The translations under genes and the position numbers were made by a program. This document shows, in pieces, positions 33,650-43,968 of a DNA stretch of 64,000 nt. Source of the DNA: Lineus longissimus (lineage: Eukaryota; Nemertea; Pilidiophora; Heteronemertea; Lineidae); NCBI RefSeq assembly GCF_910592395.1, contig NC_088316.1, positions 9,178,001-9,242,000 of the forward strand, read 5' to 3'. Each line of letters begins with the position of its first letter. Within the stretch, counting starts at the first letter, position 1. The notes below the pieces were generated by a model. It was not told the DNA's origin. It saw nothing but the letters and a program-made list of their open reading frames with translations, and did no database searches.

Positions 33650-35436
33650 TTAGCTTTTTCCTTTTGCTGCTTTCATTTTTTCACAGTTCTTAATAAAATG
33701 CTGACTGGAGCCGCAAAAGTAACAGGGCATACTACTATTGTTGCTATTCATGTTGAACCTCGCCCTTCTTCCTCCCCTCCAAGATCTAGAGCCCTGAAAC
33801 CCGAACTGGTAAGGAGAGCCCCATGGAAAAGGGGAAGGAATACCTTCAAAATGGGGAGGGTAGAGATTGGCCAAAGGGGAAGCCGCGCGCTGGTTAAAAT
33901 TTGCTTGGCCATTGTCGCTGGATCTTTCCCCCTTTGAAGCCACTTTTCCATTTTTTACACATTTTGACAATGCTTTAGCTACAATATCACACGCACCCCC
34001 TCCCAAAACTGAGAGGGTGAATGAAGAAATGTCAACTGAACCCTGATTGTATTTAGCTTGACGCGTTAATTTTTCTCTGAAAACACTTGCGTTGTCATCG
34101 TTGCATGTAGAAGCCATGGAACTCAGTTCATCCAAATAAACCAGCAACAAAGATTCGTTTGGATTTTTCTGTGTCGCCACCGACCTCACCTTTTCTTTTG
34201 CTATGCGTAGGGCCTCACATGGTTTTGATTGGTTTGCCTCATTCTTTTGTTTTACGCTGGTTTCTTCGAGACGCTGCTTTTTCGCCGGTGGAGGAGTGTC
34301 GGAAGTTCCATCGTCGGAGCCGGAAGGTTCCTAAAAGGAGGATAACGGATTAAATATCAACAACGAATCTTAAATATCAAGCTGTTAAGATAAATATAAA
34401 ACACAAAAATACCCGAGACGAGATACGAGGTCGCCAGTAAGAGGGAAATCGACCGATAGCTAGGGGGGGGTTGACGTAAATAAGTTTTGTTTCATTTACC
34501 CTGTCATGCCTCGGGTAATCTTACGGCCCTCTCCGCAGCTTAAAATTGCAAAGGAGGCTCGATACAGATACAGATGAGTCAATCGTTACCCGTTTAAAAC
34601 GCCCAACAAACATATTTGTTTAATTTTCCAAAGGGACAAACTACCGAACTCCTTAAATGAGATTGCAAAGTGTCCTGGTTTCAGAAAATTTGTTCCCAAA
34701 GAAGCATATCAATGCTGTTTTTGATGAGAATATCCCCGTTGAGTGTACTTTAGAGGTCCGAAAACGTTGTAGTAAGCATCACTAGTTGGGATATCAGTCT
34801 ACATCTATCTGCACCATCAGGTGATAGGCCCCTTACAGATGGCCGCCCCCAAATAAGATGCATTATGGACATTCCCATGCTGTCGTCTATACATAACATA
34901 AAAGCAAGCAATACTGCACGGTCTGGGAACCAGGCTACGAGTTTAGCATACATGGCCTTCAAAACAAACTACAGTAAGTGCTCAAGTAACAGAGCCAGAC
35001 GAGGAGCGTATTCAGACTCACGCCATTATTCACTGATACCATATGGATATAAATACAGCTTCAACCTTAAATCCAGTCTTCCGAAACTCATTGAAACATA
35101 TAGCTTACTATTAGCATATATACTCACCGCTAGAACTTGGCCTTTCGGCTGTCCAAACTCATTGGCCATTACTATGGCAAAGTGCGTCAACAGCTTTAAA
35201 GAGCTGGGGTCCTCATCCACTCTTGCCATATCTAAAATCTCGGATGCATTTTCCCCGGTGAGGTGGTGGAACTTGCTTTTCAGTTCTTCTGGTGTCAGCA
35301 GACCAACGCTTGATTCATTATCGTACCGTGCGTACTCTTTAGGTGAGGAAGGGTTGTCCATCATTTTTCTTACCAGTGGTAAGATGTTGACTCCAACCAA
35401 AGAATGCCTCTTCTTCAGGGTGGTTGGAAAAACCAT
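33650..35436 (-). CDS. DIRS gag-like protein, two exons
   Basis: The predicted coding parts are 35436-35128 and 34330-33650, about 329 residues. Exon 1 ends at a strong donor (GCG|GTGAGTAT). Exon 2 starts after CTCCTTTTAG. Both junctions are phase 0 and the frame stays open across. The Met at 35436 has an A at -3 (AAAATGG) and sits just after another acceptor-like TTTGTGTTTTCAG, so a 5' UTR intron is likely too. Near the C-terminus is a CCHC zinc knuckle, C-Y-F-C-G-S-S-Q-H-F-I-K-N-C, after a Gly/Arg/Phe-rich stretch. The role by analogy is an RNA-binding particle protein. The splice model is inferred from sequence only. Confidence 0.75.
34331..35127 (-). other. Predicted intron in DIRS gag
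   Basis: 797 nt with GT at 35127 (GTGAGTAT) and AG at 34331 (CTCCTTTTAG), phase 0. It contains stops in the gag frame. Confidence 0.65.
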
Positions 35437-36410
35437 TTTCTGAAAACACAAATTATAACCTATAGCGGGAAATCGTACGAAGTGTCCCCAAAATCAAATG
35501 TCCTGCATAAGGCACACCCCTCTTTCTATAAAGGTAGTGAAACATGAGGACTAAGCTCGGGAATTTAATAGTGTTATGAAAAGAAAGCGATCCTACGATC
35601 CAAGAAAGCCCAATCTGCCCATTGCAGGCCTTTTGCACGCATGAGTACCCATCCGCCATCTTGCACAATAACGCGTATTAAACTACAACCACCAACGCTG
35701 TTCCGCGCCAATAATTCCACAGAACTGCCTGCACTTTCTATTTTGCCCCGGTAAAATGAAATAGGCCCTAGCAGCCCGGATATAAAATAACCACACAAAT
35801 CATGCAACATCTAGAGGTCGACAATACCCTACACAGCAGATGAAGAGCAAAAATTATGGGCATCAGTTTACCAGGACTAGACCCCTTATGTTTTGGTCCA
35901 CCCAGGGTGTAAACAAACTCACGGGCAATAAAAGCCCACATGGGTGAACATGGTGAAGTCTTATGCCTATTGTTCTCAGGTAGAAAAACCAAAAATATCT
36001 GGAAAACAGATCGACGACACCCACTTTTTCCTCATGAGTTCAGTTAAAAAAATCATTCTAGCAATATACACATAGAAGGGCCTACCTGCCACGTTTCGAT
36101 AGATGTTTCACACTATAAGACCAACAGGGCAAACGTGCATACAACTAACTATACAAAACATAATGCATAGCATAGACCGACTAGCCCTAGGCACAACACA
36201 TGTCCCGCAATATCTGAGTTTGAGACCCACCAACCTCCAAAAATTGGCCCTCCTGCCAATTAAAATGGCCCCTCACGCCATCAACTATCAAACGGCCCAA
36301 CAATGCCCAGGAAATGTGGCCCCTCTCGCCAAAAGAAAATAAATACTTTACCTAAAAATCGGGAAAATAATGAACCGGAGACGAAACCGGGGACGTGGCT
36401 TACACGGCGG

Positions 36411-36467
36411 CGTCTAAGATCGAAATGGCCGAGAGAAATGTATTCTCGCGAGATCTCGCTTAGGGTG
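36411..36467 (-). repeat. Split direct repeat A1 (5' end of DIRS element)
   Basis: Identical 57 bp copy of A2 (29569-29625), marking the element's 5' boundary on the minus strand. Confidence 0.92.
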
Positions 36468-36789
36468 CTACTCTATCCCTATTGCTACTTGTTCAAATGA
36501 AATGTAAATGTCCGATGTTTTTTGTGAAGGGGTAGCTCTGCATATTATTTGAGGAAAATACCAGTTTCTTCTGTGCACTTGCGCGGTGAGCAGGCCCCGC
36601 ATGCTATTTATAGCACAACAGGATGTTGACATCAACTGGTTCCTGTGAGATTGGACATGTTCTCAAGGTAAAATTTCGAGGGCAAAAAACTCAAACAAAA
36701 GCCGCAACGACAGCCTATTTTATATAAAAGATTGAAAAAAGTCGTCAGTTGGCTTTCTCAAGGTATGAGTAGATGTGTATGAATTTTTT
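36468..36789. other. No feature recognised
   Basis: About 320 bp between the DIRS element and the LINE target site. No ORF or repeat seen. Confidence 0.6.
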
Positions 36790-36800
36790 TCTTCACCATC

Positions 36801-36820
36801 TTTTTTTTTTTTTTTTTTTT
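36801..36820 (-). repeat. LINE poly(A) tail
   Basis: 20 uninterrupted T on the plus strand, directly next to the TSD copy at 36790-36800. Confidence 0.9.
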
Positions 36821-37164
36821 ACAAAGAGTTTATTCGGTTTATATTGCACATTTTTTTTTACAGTTAAAAGCCGAAGGCTTAAACTACTGCAAAATAAAAA
36901 TATATGCAAATAGTTACATAAGTTTATGAAGATACGAATAGTGACATAAGTTTTTTAAAGATAATTTGAAGAGATATACAGAATATATAATTGAGAAACA
37001 TGTGAAGTTGATATGTAGTGAATTTCGCAAAAAAGAGAAAAAAAAAAGGATAGATAGTTTGGAAAGTGCAGGGGGGCGGGGGTGCAAGAGTTAGGAATGA
37101 TCATACGAGTTTGGGGTTGGCGGAAACGGAAAAGAGGGGGGGGGGTCAGATATTTTTCTTTGAG

Positions 37165-40100
37165 TTAGATTGGAAAACGATTTGTGGATGAAATGAATTT
37201 TAGGGTTGATTTGATAAGGAGAGCATTTTCGAGGTTGGAGAAAGATGGATGGCCGTTGAGAAGGATGTTTGAGTTTAGAGTTGCATTATGGATGTGTGTT
37301 ATTTGGAGGGTATTGGCGATTAGGGAGTTGCGTTGGTTTTCGTACTTAGGACAGTCGAGAAAAAAGTGTGAAGAGGTTTCTGGAACATGCATTGGGCACA
37401 TGAGGCAAGTGGGGGTTTCCGAAACGTGGTTTAGGTATAGGTCAGATGTTAGTCCGCTGCAGTTGTTTCGCATACGTGTGAGAATGATGTTAAGTGGGCG
37501 AGGGCCGATGTCTAGCCAGGAGGGGATTGGTTTGATAGAGAATTCTGGCAGTTTGGTTAGGGAATATTTGTAAGAGTTTAGAGTTGGTTTCGCACGTATA
37601 GAAAGGTCGAGAGCATTCCAGTCACGGATTGTAGAAGGGAAAAAGCTTGAGTAGAGGCTATTTGTGCGGCAAAGGAAAGGTGTTATATTGTTGTTTGTAG
37701 CTAAACGTGTGTTATGGTAGTGACTATCGACGGTTAGTTCTGGGATGAGGTCTTTGAGGTAGGTTGGTGCAAGTCCGTTTAAAATTTTGTAGAACATTAC
37801 GAGGCGATGGAATTTCCTGCGCTTTTCGAGTGGTAGAAGGCCAGATTCTATGTAAAGGTCGCGGTGGTGAGAGCTGATTGTTAATCCTGTTATACATCGC
37901 ATTGCATTGATTTGAGTTTTTTCCAGTTTTGCTGCTAAGTTCTGGGGGAGTCCGTCCCATACTACGTCTGCGTATTCGAGCTTGCTTCTGACAAATGTCT
38001 TGTAGAGCGTTAGTAAAGTTTGTTTATCCGTTTTGTATTTGATGTTTTGTAGTATGCCAAGTCTGCGGTTTGCGGTCGTAACGATTGACTGGATATGGTC
38101 TTCCCAGGTTCCTTTGTCGTTGAAAGTTAATCCGAGGTGCTTGTGTGACTTGGCTTGATCAATTGCGACGTTGTTGAGATGACAGTGGATAACAGAGGGT
38201 TGTCTCCGCCTGCTCGTAATCAGATACAGCGTTTTTGTTGCGTTGTAGGTGATCGCCCATTTCATTGCCCATGCGTAAAGTTTGTTTATATCCTGCTGGA
38301 TTTCGGGCGTGCATGCTATGAGGTTTCGTGATGCGAATGCGTTTGAAGTGTCGTCGGCAAACAGTCTCGTTCTGCCGTTGGTTTCCTCCGTGACGTCGTT
38401 TATGTAGACCAGGAACATCAGTGGGCCTAGGATAGATCCTTGGGGGACGCCAGCGTTGACTCGAAGCCACTCTGAGGATTTTCCGTTGATTACAACCCGT
38501 TGTTGCCTGTCTTGGAGGTGGCTCTTGAACCATGATAGCAGGTTTCCTCTGATGCCAAACTGGTAAAGTTTCGATGCGATGCCTTTATGAGAAGTCTTGT
38601 CAAAGGCTTTGGAAATGTCACAGAATAGTGAGAAAACTTCCTTCTGTTCGTCGAGGTCCATTAGTAATTGATGGTTTATTTCAAGGAGTTGGGTAACTGC
38701 AGAGTGGTTAGCCAGGAATCCAGATTGGTTCTTCGAGATGAGCAAACGGAGATGGTTGTAGACATTTCTGTGGACAATTTTTTCGAAAAGTTTTCCTATG
38801 ACACTGAGGAGGGAAATGGGTCTGTAGTTGGATTTATCATGCCTGTCACCTTTCTTGAATATGGGGGTAATGTTTGCTTTTTTCCATGTTTCTGGGAATA
38901 TGTTTTCATTCAGGGATCTGTTGAAAAGGATGTGGAGCGGTTTGGTCAATTGGAGCGTCAAGGAATGAACTATGCGAGGGCTGATGCCGTCTGGGCCGAT
39001 GGCCTTGTTAGTGTCCATGATGGCGATTTGATCGGCGATATCCTGCTCTGTGATTATGATGTCGTTGAGCTCGTTGTTGGTGAGGTTTGGGAGTTCTCCT
39101 TGGGCGGGTATGTTTGTCTCATCTACGTTGCAGATTTTGGCAAAGTGAGCGTTGAGGATGTTGGCCTTGGTTGTAGGGTCGTCTACGGATAACCCATTGA
39201 CATTTAGTGAAGGAGTTGTGTTGTTTTTGCTTTGACCGCAGATGCTTTTGGCGAGTTTCCACCAGTCTTTATCCTTTCTTCCATTTTTCAATTTGTCCGT
39301 TATCGACGAAAGGTGGGAATCCTTTGCCTTCTTGATCAGTGAGATAACGTGGTTTCGTTGTTTTTTGAAAATATCATAATCGATGTTAGAACCGGATTTC
39401 TTTGCTTTTCCAAAGAGCTTGTTTCTTTTGTTGATTTCTATTTTGATCTCGGCGGTTATCCAGTTCTTATCGTTTGAAGAGAATTTGATCCGCTGGAAGG
39501 GGATGAATCTTTTACTTGTCTCAAGTAGGGTGGTGGTGAAGACTTCTACCGCTACATTGAGGTTGGCCGTGTGTAGAAGGTTGTCCCAATCCACGCTTGA
39601 CATTTCTTGTTTGAGGTCATTCCAGTTTGCCTTGCTGAACTGCCAGATCGGGCGCTTGAATGCTGCTTTGGGGTTGGTTTGGGGTATGTCGACTACCACG
39701 GGACAATGGTCGCTGATGCCCTGAGGGAGGACGTTTACATCGGAGAAGAAGTCGGGCTGACCTACAATTATTGGATCAATGAGGGATTGGTTGTGAGAAG
39801 TGAAGTGGGTCGGAGTATTGACGAGTTGGAACATGTTGAGGGAGTCTATGAGGAGTGATAGGTGACCTGGGTTGTCTTTCAGTAGGTTTTGGTTGAAGTC
39901 TCCAACGAGCATAACCTTTTGCTGACCAAACAAGCCGACGACGTTTGAAACGTTAGCATAAAGTTTGTCCCAGTAGGCGACGGGGAGTGCCGGATTTCTG
40001 TAGCCCACACCGATGATCAGGTGGCCCGTTTGGTGGGTCACCTTGACCCATAGCAGTTCCAGTTCTGGTTCTTCGAGGTGATCTAGGCGTTCGCCGATGA

Positions 40101-40500
40101 GGGTGTCGGAAAGCTGGAGGCAGACTCCACCACTTGCAATGGTCAGATCCTTTCGGAATACGTCATGGAAGCTTGGTACTAGGATATCCTGGTCTGTGAT
40201 GGAGTTGTCTAGTCTGGTTTCGGATATGCATAATATGTCGATGTCAGGTGGAAGTTCCGCGTAGAGGTTGTCAATTTTGTTGCGTAGGCTGTTGATGTTG
40301 ATAGAGAAAAGTTTGGGCCCGGGATTTAATTCCACGTCTCCTGATAAGAGGATTAGATTTGAAAAGTTAAAGTGTGTGGTTGGGATTGTCGTGACGCTAG
40401 TCCCAGCATGTTCCGATGGAGAAGTGATGGCGAGTAGAATGCAATGTACGGAGAAAGCTAGCGAAGCTAGGAGTAATATATACAGAATGTACGAGGGCAT
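37165..40500 (-). CDS. LINE ORF2: 2A motif, AP endonuclease, reverse transcriptase
   Basis: Target-primed retrotransposition enzyme. An open frame runs from 40740 (1191 codons). I prefer the Met at 40500 (codon 81), because it puts a hydrophobic, signal-like stretch first and then the 2A motif. Residue numbers below count from 40740. The 2A motif D-V-E-L-N-P-G-P is at 135-142. The AP endonuclease follows, with E174 (S-E-T-R), D281 and N283 (G-D-F-N) and D344-H345 (S-D-H). RT spans about 575-850, with S-K-A-F-D near 711, G-V-P-Q-G-S at 764-769 and catalytic F-A-D-D at 794-797. Near the C-terminus is a C-x2-C...H...C cluster (C-L-M-C-P...H-F-F-L-D-C). No stop or frameshift is present. In 2A-bearing retrotransposons this motif causes ribosome skipping between G and P; here that is inferred. 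Confidence 0.96.
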   Translation of the reverse strand: MPSYILYILLLASLAFSVHCILLAITSPSEHAGTSVTTIPTTHFNFSNLILLSGDVELNPGPKLFSININSLRNKIDNLYAELPPDIDILCISETRLDNSITDQDILVPSFHDVFRKDLTIASGGVCLQLSDTLIGERLDHLEEPELELLWVKVTHQTGHLIIGVGYRNPALPVAYWDKLYANVSNVVGLFGQQKVMLVGDFNQNLLKDNPGHLSLLIDSLNMFQLVNTPTHFTSHNQSLIDPIIVGQPDFFSDVNVLPQGISDHCPVVVDIPQTNPKAAFKRPIWQFSKANWNDLKQEMSSVDWDNLLHTANLNVAVEVFTTTLLETSKRFIPFQRIKFSSNDKNWITAEIKIEINKRNKLFGKAKKSGSNIDYDIFKKQRNHVISLIKKAKDSHLSSITDKLKNGRKDKDWWKLAKSICGQSKNNTTPSLNVNGLSVDDPTTKANILNAHFAKICNVDETNIPAQGELPNLTNNELNDIIITEQDIADQIAIMDTNKAIGPDGISPRIVHSLTLQLTKPLHILFNRSLNENIFPETWKKANITPIFKKGDRHDKSNYRPISLLSVIGKLFEKIVHRNVYNHLRLLISKNQSGFLANHSAVTQLLEINHQLLMDLDEQKEVFSLFCDISKAFDKTSHKGIASKLYQFGIRGNLLSWFKSHLQDRQQRVVINGKSSEWLRVNAGVPQGSILGPLMFLVYINDVTEETNGRTRLFADDTSNAFASRNLIACTPEIQQDINKLYAWAMKWAITYNATKTLYLITSRRRQPSVIHCHLNNVAIDQAKSHKHLGLTFNDKGTWEDHIQSIVTTANRRLGILQNIKYKTDKQTLLTLYKTFVRSKLEYADVVWDGLPQNLAAKLEKTQINAMRCITGLTISSHHRDLYIESGLLPLEKRRKFHRLVMFYKILNGLAPTYLKDLIPELTVDSHYHNTRLATNNNITPFLCRTNSLYSSFFPSTIRDWNALDLSIRAKPTLNSYKYSLTKLPEFSIKPIPSWLDIGPRPLNIILTRMRNNCSGLTSDLYLNHVSETPTCLMCPMHVPETSSHFFLDCPKYENQRNSLIANTLQITHIHNATLNSNILLNGHPSFSNLENALLIKSTLKFISSTNRFPI

Positions 40501-42441
40501 GGTGTCAGGGGATGTGTTACACCTGTTTGTGCTCAATTTCCCATTTAGTTTTAAGGATAGTGCCTTGATGTTGCGTTTCGAAGAGATGAACGAAAACGAT
40601 ATTTGTTGGAGGGTGATGTAGGACTGGATTGAGAAGGGGTTAAAACGGTTAGCTTCAGGCGCGTGCCTGGATGAAGTGTGGTGCATTGGTGCATGAATGA
40701 AAAAAAAAACGAAGAAGTAGAAAGCAGAGCGTCTAAGCATAGCCCTGTATAGGGCGAGACAGTTTATGAGTGGCGAAAGTGATCGTGGTGAGTGGGCCGG
40801 TAGGCCTTGTCGGGTGGATTAAATGGATAACGATTTTAATGTTGTGGTGGGATGAAATTGATTGTGATGACGGATAAGTTGAACAATGATGATAGAGCAT
40901 GTTTTTGGTAAACATGGAATTGGTACATGTAATTGTGGTTGAGGTAGGATGTGCTTATTTTTGGAGGATTAAATGAATGAATGGTGAGGTCCTGTGGTAA
41001 TGTATAGTGAATAGGAGACGATATCTATAATGATATAGAATTGTGTGGAATTAGTGGCTGCTGGGTTCAAGATAGTTTCTATCAGGGTGACAACTGGGGG
41101 TGCTGAATAGGTGTTGGCTGATGGTACTGGTAGCAGTTTTGGCTAATGAGAGTCAAAAAGGAATCGTGCTGAGGATGGGCCAAGAAGGCCAAAGATCTTA
41201 TGAGTTGGTTTGAAGTTTTTAATAGCCGAGGAGAAGAGTTTAGTTGGGTCGCTAGAAGGAAAAAAAAAGTTTCAAAAGTTAAAGGGGCAGGTCGGAGAAA
41301 CGTTACGATTGCTACATTGTTGGCTACGATAAAGAGAGATATTGATATGGCGTCACATACGTGATTTAGCCCCCAAGAAAGGCCATAGATACAAGTGTTA
41401 CAGTTTTGACTGCTATAATGATAGATGTTTGGTGTGGCGCCACATTCTTAAATTAAGCCAAGGGCAGGCCACAGATACTAGTGTTAACAATACTGTCTGC
41501 GATAATGAGATATATTGGTGTGGGGTCACATTCATGATTTAGCCTGGGGAAGGCCACAGATACAAGTGTAATCAATTTCTGACTGCGATGATGAGAGATA
41601 TTGGTATGGCGTCACATTCATGATTTGGCCAAAGGAAGGCCACATTATGCATGTGAAGTACAAAGGTGTATGACTAGGTCTTCTGTACGGGTCGGCTGAT
41701 ATTTGCCACAGGGCTATTTACAGGTTGAAATGTACCTGGATTAATCATGCCTTATACATGCATGGCGAGTGGGAGGTTTGATTTCAGTAAGATTTATCAG
41801 CATGTAACTATGAAAAATAAAGAATTACTTGCACAGAACTTAGATCAGAGGGTCAGACATGGGTGATGATAATACCCTTGGACATGAGACATTCATGCGA
41901 CATCACAGTATTTATACAACAGTACTGATTGAGAAATATTCGAATGTTTTAGTCAGTGTGGAAAAAAATGTGGAAATGTGAGCACTTGTTTATAGTCACT
42001 ATGTAGGGTCTCTTTCGTGGTTCAGCATGGTGTTCACTAAGTACAATTACGATTTAACCAGTAAGATACACGGCTGGATTAAAAGGAGTAGGACTTGGTA
42101 GCCTTGCGGATAAATTTTGGCACAGTGCCAAATATTGATTTGTGTATGTTTTAAATCCTAACCCTTTAAAGTCATTGAACCATGTTTCTTGACAAGGAGA
42201 GATACTCACATTGTGTGTTGACAAGTAATCCAGGTTTTCGAGTTATTTTCACGTGAACGGTAAAAGATTTTGAATATATATGATATCACTTAAGGTTATC
42301 CGATAAAGTTCAGAGAAGTAGATGCGCCACGGATTGTCTTGCCGAGGCAATTCCGTGAGGAACTGTCATGGGCCTGATTAGTAGCAAAAGCAAAGTAAGC
42401 ACAGAAGAGTCCAAAGAACACGGAAGAGTCAAACGAAGGCA
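40501..42441 (-). other. LINE inter-ORF region
   Basis: About 1.9 kb between the two ORFs, unusually long for this class. It includes the ~86 bp tandem repeat at 41327-41650 and no supported ORF beyond the in-frame 80-codon extension upstream of the chosen ORF2 start. Confidence 0.7.
41327..41650. repeat. ~86 bp tandem repeat, about 3.8 copies
   Basis: Successive units begin near 41327, 41411, 41499 and 41583. Each contains GATAATGA- or GATGATGA-like sequence, a GGTGTGG/GGTATGG word, TCACATTCATGATTTAG or a variant, and AGGCCACAGATACAAGTGT. Units are about 80-90% alike by eye. Confidence 0.85.
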
Positions 42442-43641
42442 CTAAGTGTCCTCGGGGGGCCGTTCATCCATGGGCTCGGAGTCCTGGTTGATGTTGACTG
42501 TTGGTTCCTCCTGGCGCTGGTCAGCAGACAGGGACAATGGTACTGGTTGGGAGAAGGATGAGGGCAGCTCTGTCTGAACCATTGACTTCGGTTTGGCTTT
42601 GGCTGGGGCACTGTCATTAGATGATTCAGCTGTTTCCTTTGCTGGAGTGGATTGGAGCGATGGTACGCTGTCGATCACGTGGATCTGTGACGGGACCCAG
42701 GCAGTTGATGTAGCCGGTGTTTCCGCTGGATTTGATGGCAGATGTCGGGATGACTTACCAGTCTTCTTCGGCTTTAGTTTCTTGCTCGTCGGCTTCGTAG
42801 TCAGAGAAACGTTTTTTGCAGGGTGGAGACGGCCTGCGGCTCCCTGTTTGGCTGGTTGTTGGTTCGCACGAGAGGTGTTGAGGCCTGCGGCTCTTTGTTG
42901 GGTTGGCTGTTGGTTCGCACGAGAGGTGTTGATGCCGGTTCTATTGGAAAGTTGTACTCCAATAGCGTCGAGGTCGGCTTGCTTTGTGATGCGGACCGAC
43001 CTACCTTCCAACGTTTCGACCAGGATGGCACCGTCGGCTGTTTTCGTCCGTACGATCTGACGATCCTTTTTGAGGCACCTGCACTGATAGAAGAGTTCCT
43101 CACGTGTGCGTGTGAGGTCCTCCCTCACGTAAATTCCCCGGGGAAGTTTGTACTTGTTGTAGTAGAAATGGTGTCGCGAATTATAACTAATGAATCGGAC
43201 AATGATGTTGCGGTTTGGATTTCTATGCTTTGGGCCAACTCTGTGGCTTCGACATATTTCGTATGATGTGAAGTTCAGGCCGATGCTGTTCGCAAGGTCA
43301 ACCACGATGGTGTCAGTGTCCTCAGCCGGTGTTTCAGGGATGCCAGCGATCCTGAGGTTGTTGAGTCTTGAGCGTTGCTCAAGATCGTCGTTTTGTTGTG
43401 CTAAGGAGTCTAGCCTGGCATGGACAGCGGACAAATGTTCATTGATACTGGGAGAAATTACATTCACCTTAAGTTTTTCTATCATGGTGTCGGTCAGGAG
43501 AGCTTCTCGCAGGCAAGATTGTACCTCCGCATTTCGTAGGGCGTGGATAAGCGAGTCTGTGAAGAGACTAGACATAGCGTCTTCATCGGGGTTTCCCGAG
43601 GCCGACCGCATTCTCTTCGTTGGTTTCGCTCCACGGACCAT
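42442..43641 (-). CDS. LINE ORF1 protein (399 aa)
   Basis: RNA-binding ORF1 protein of a two-ORF LINE. The N-terminus is basic (A-K-P-T-K-R-M-R). Residues about 50-95 form a coiled-coil-like stretch leading into L-E-Q-R-S-R-L-N-N-L-R-I-A-G-I-P-E, the signature start of the RRM-like domain of L1-type ORF1 proteins. R-S-H-R-V-G and a Tyr/Arg-rich block follow. The C-terminal third is Pro/Ser/Lys-rich and low in order. It includes two adjacent ~17-residue copies built on N-T-S-R-A-N-Q-Q-P, an internal duplication at about 42835-42940. The ORF is intact and sits 90 bp inside the element's 5' end. The TSD places it in the same element as ORF2. Confidence 0.9.
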   Translation of the reverse strand: MVRGAKPTKRMRSASGNPDEDAMSSLFTDSLIHALRNAEVQSCLREALLTDTMIEKLKVNVISPSINEHLSAVHARLDSLAQQNDDLEQRSRLNNLRIAGIPETPAEDTDTIVVDLANSIGLNFTSYEICRSHRVGPKHRNPNRNIIVRFISYNSRHHFYYNKYKLPRGIYVREDLTRTREELFYQCRCLKKDRQIVRTKTADGAILVETLEGRSVRITKQADLDAIGVQLSNRTGINTSRANQQPTQQRAAGLNTSRANQQPAKQGAAGRLHPAKNVSLTTKPTSKKLKPKKTGKSSRHLPSNPAETPATSTAWVPSQIHVIDSVPSLQSTPAKETAESSNDSAPAKAKPKSMVQTELPSSFSQPVPLSLSADQRQEEPTVNINQDSEPMDERPPEDT

Positions 43642-43742
43642 TGGTGAATTTGGTTTACTCCCTGATATGAATACACGTAGGCCTATATGCCGAATGCACT
43701 GACGATAGTCGGGTTTGAGGGTGGAGCACCCTCTTCACCATC

Positions 43743-43955
43743 CTTGTCAATCTTGAAGTTATAAGGCATAAAGGTGATTTTTTTCAAATTTGCCTTAATA
43801 TACAGGGTGTCTCATGCATTGTGCTGCATCAGTCTATGCATGACTGTATGTCTAGACGACGTTGAAACTTGGCCAAATGTATTCTACAAGTGACAAGCTA
43901 TTCAGAAATGTATAGGTTTGTGTGAGAGTAAGATACTGCCAAGTCTACAGCCGCT
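43743..43955. other. Host spacer between LINE and BEL-2
   Basis: About 210 bp with no feature seen. Confidence 0.5.
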
Positions 43956-43968
43956 TGAACAGTGGCTT

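Larger units (their letters stand above)
29338..36467 (-). mobile_element. DIRS/PAT-like tyrosine-recombinase retrotransposon
   Basis: On the minus strand the order is repeat A1 (36467-36411), gag (spliced), RT-RNase H, tyrosine recombinase, repeat B1 (29704-29626), repeat A2 (29625-29569), a 152 bp spacer, repeat B2 (29416-29338). B1 and A2 abut exactly. This A1...B1-A2...B2 layout is the split direct repeat pattern known from PAT and Ngaro members of the DIRS order, which insert by recombinase and make no TSD. There is no integrase and no LTR pair. Only one in-frame stop was noted, in the N-terminal extension of pol. Confidence 0.9.
36790..43742 (-). mobile_element. Full-length APE-type LINE with 2A motif
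   Basis: The element runs on the minus strand from about 43731 to the poly(A) tail, seen as 20 T at 36801-36820. It is flanked by an 11 bp perfect TSD, TCTTCACCATC, at 36790-36800 and 43732-43742. Content on the minus strand is a 90 bp 5' UTR, ORF1 (43641-42442), a 1.9 kb inter-ORF region with tandem repeats, ORF2 (endonuclease-RT; 40500-37165) and a ~340 bp 3' UTR. Both ORFs are open with all catalytic residues visible, so this could be a recent, possibly active insertion. The endonuclease/RT type fits the CR1/L2/Crack cluster; exact clade not assigned. Confidence 0.96.

Noticed and set aside
38668-39192. Plus-strand ORF of 174 codons
   Set aside because: Antisense shadow of LINE ORF2.
42593-43702. 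Plus-strand ORFs of 147-170 codons
   Set aside because: Antisense shadows of LINE ORF1.
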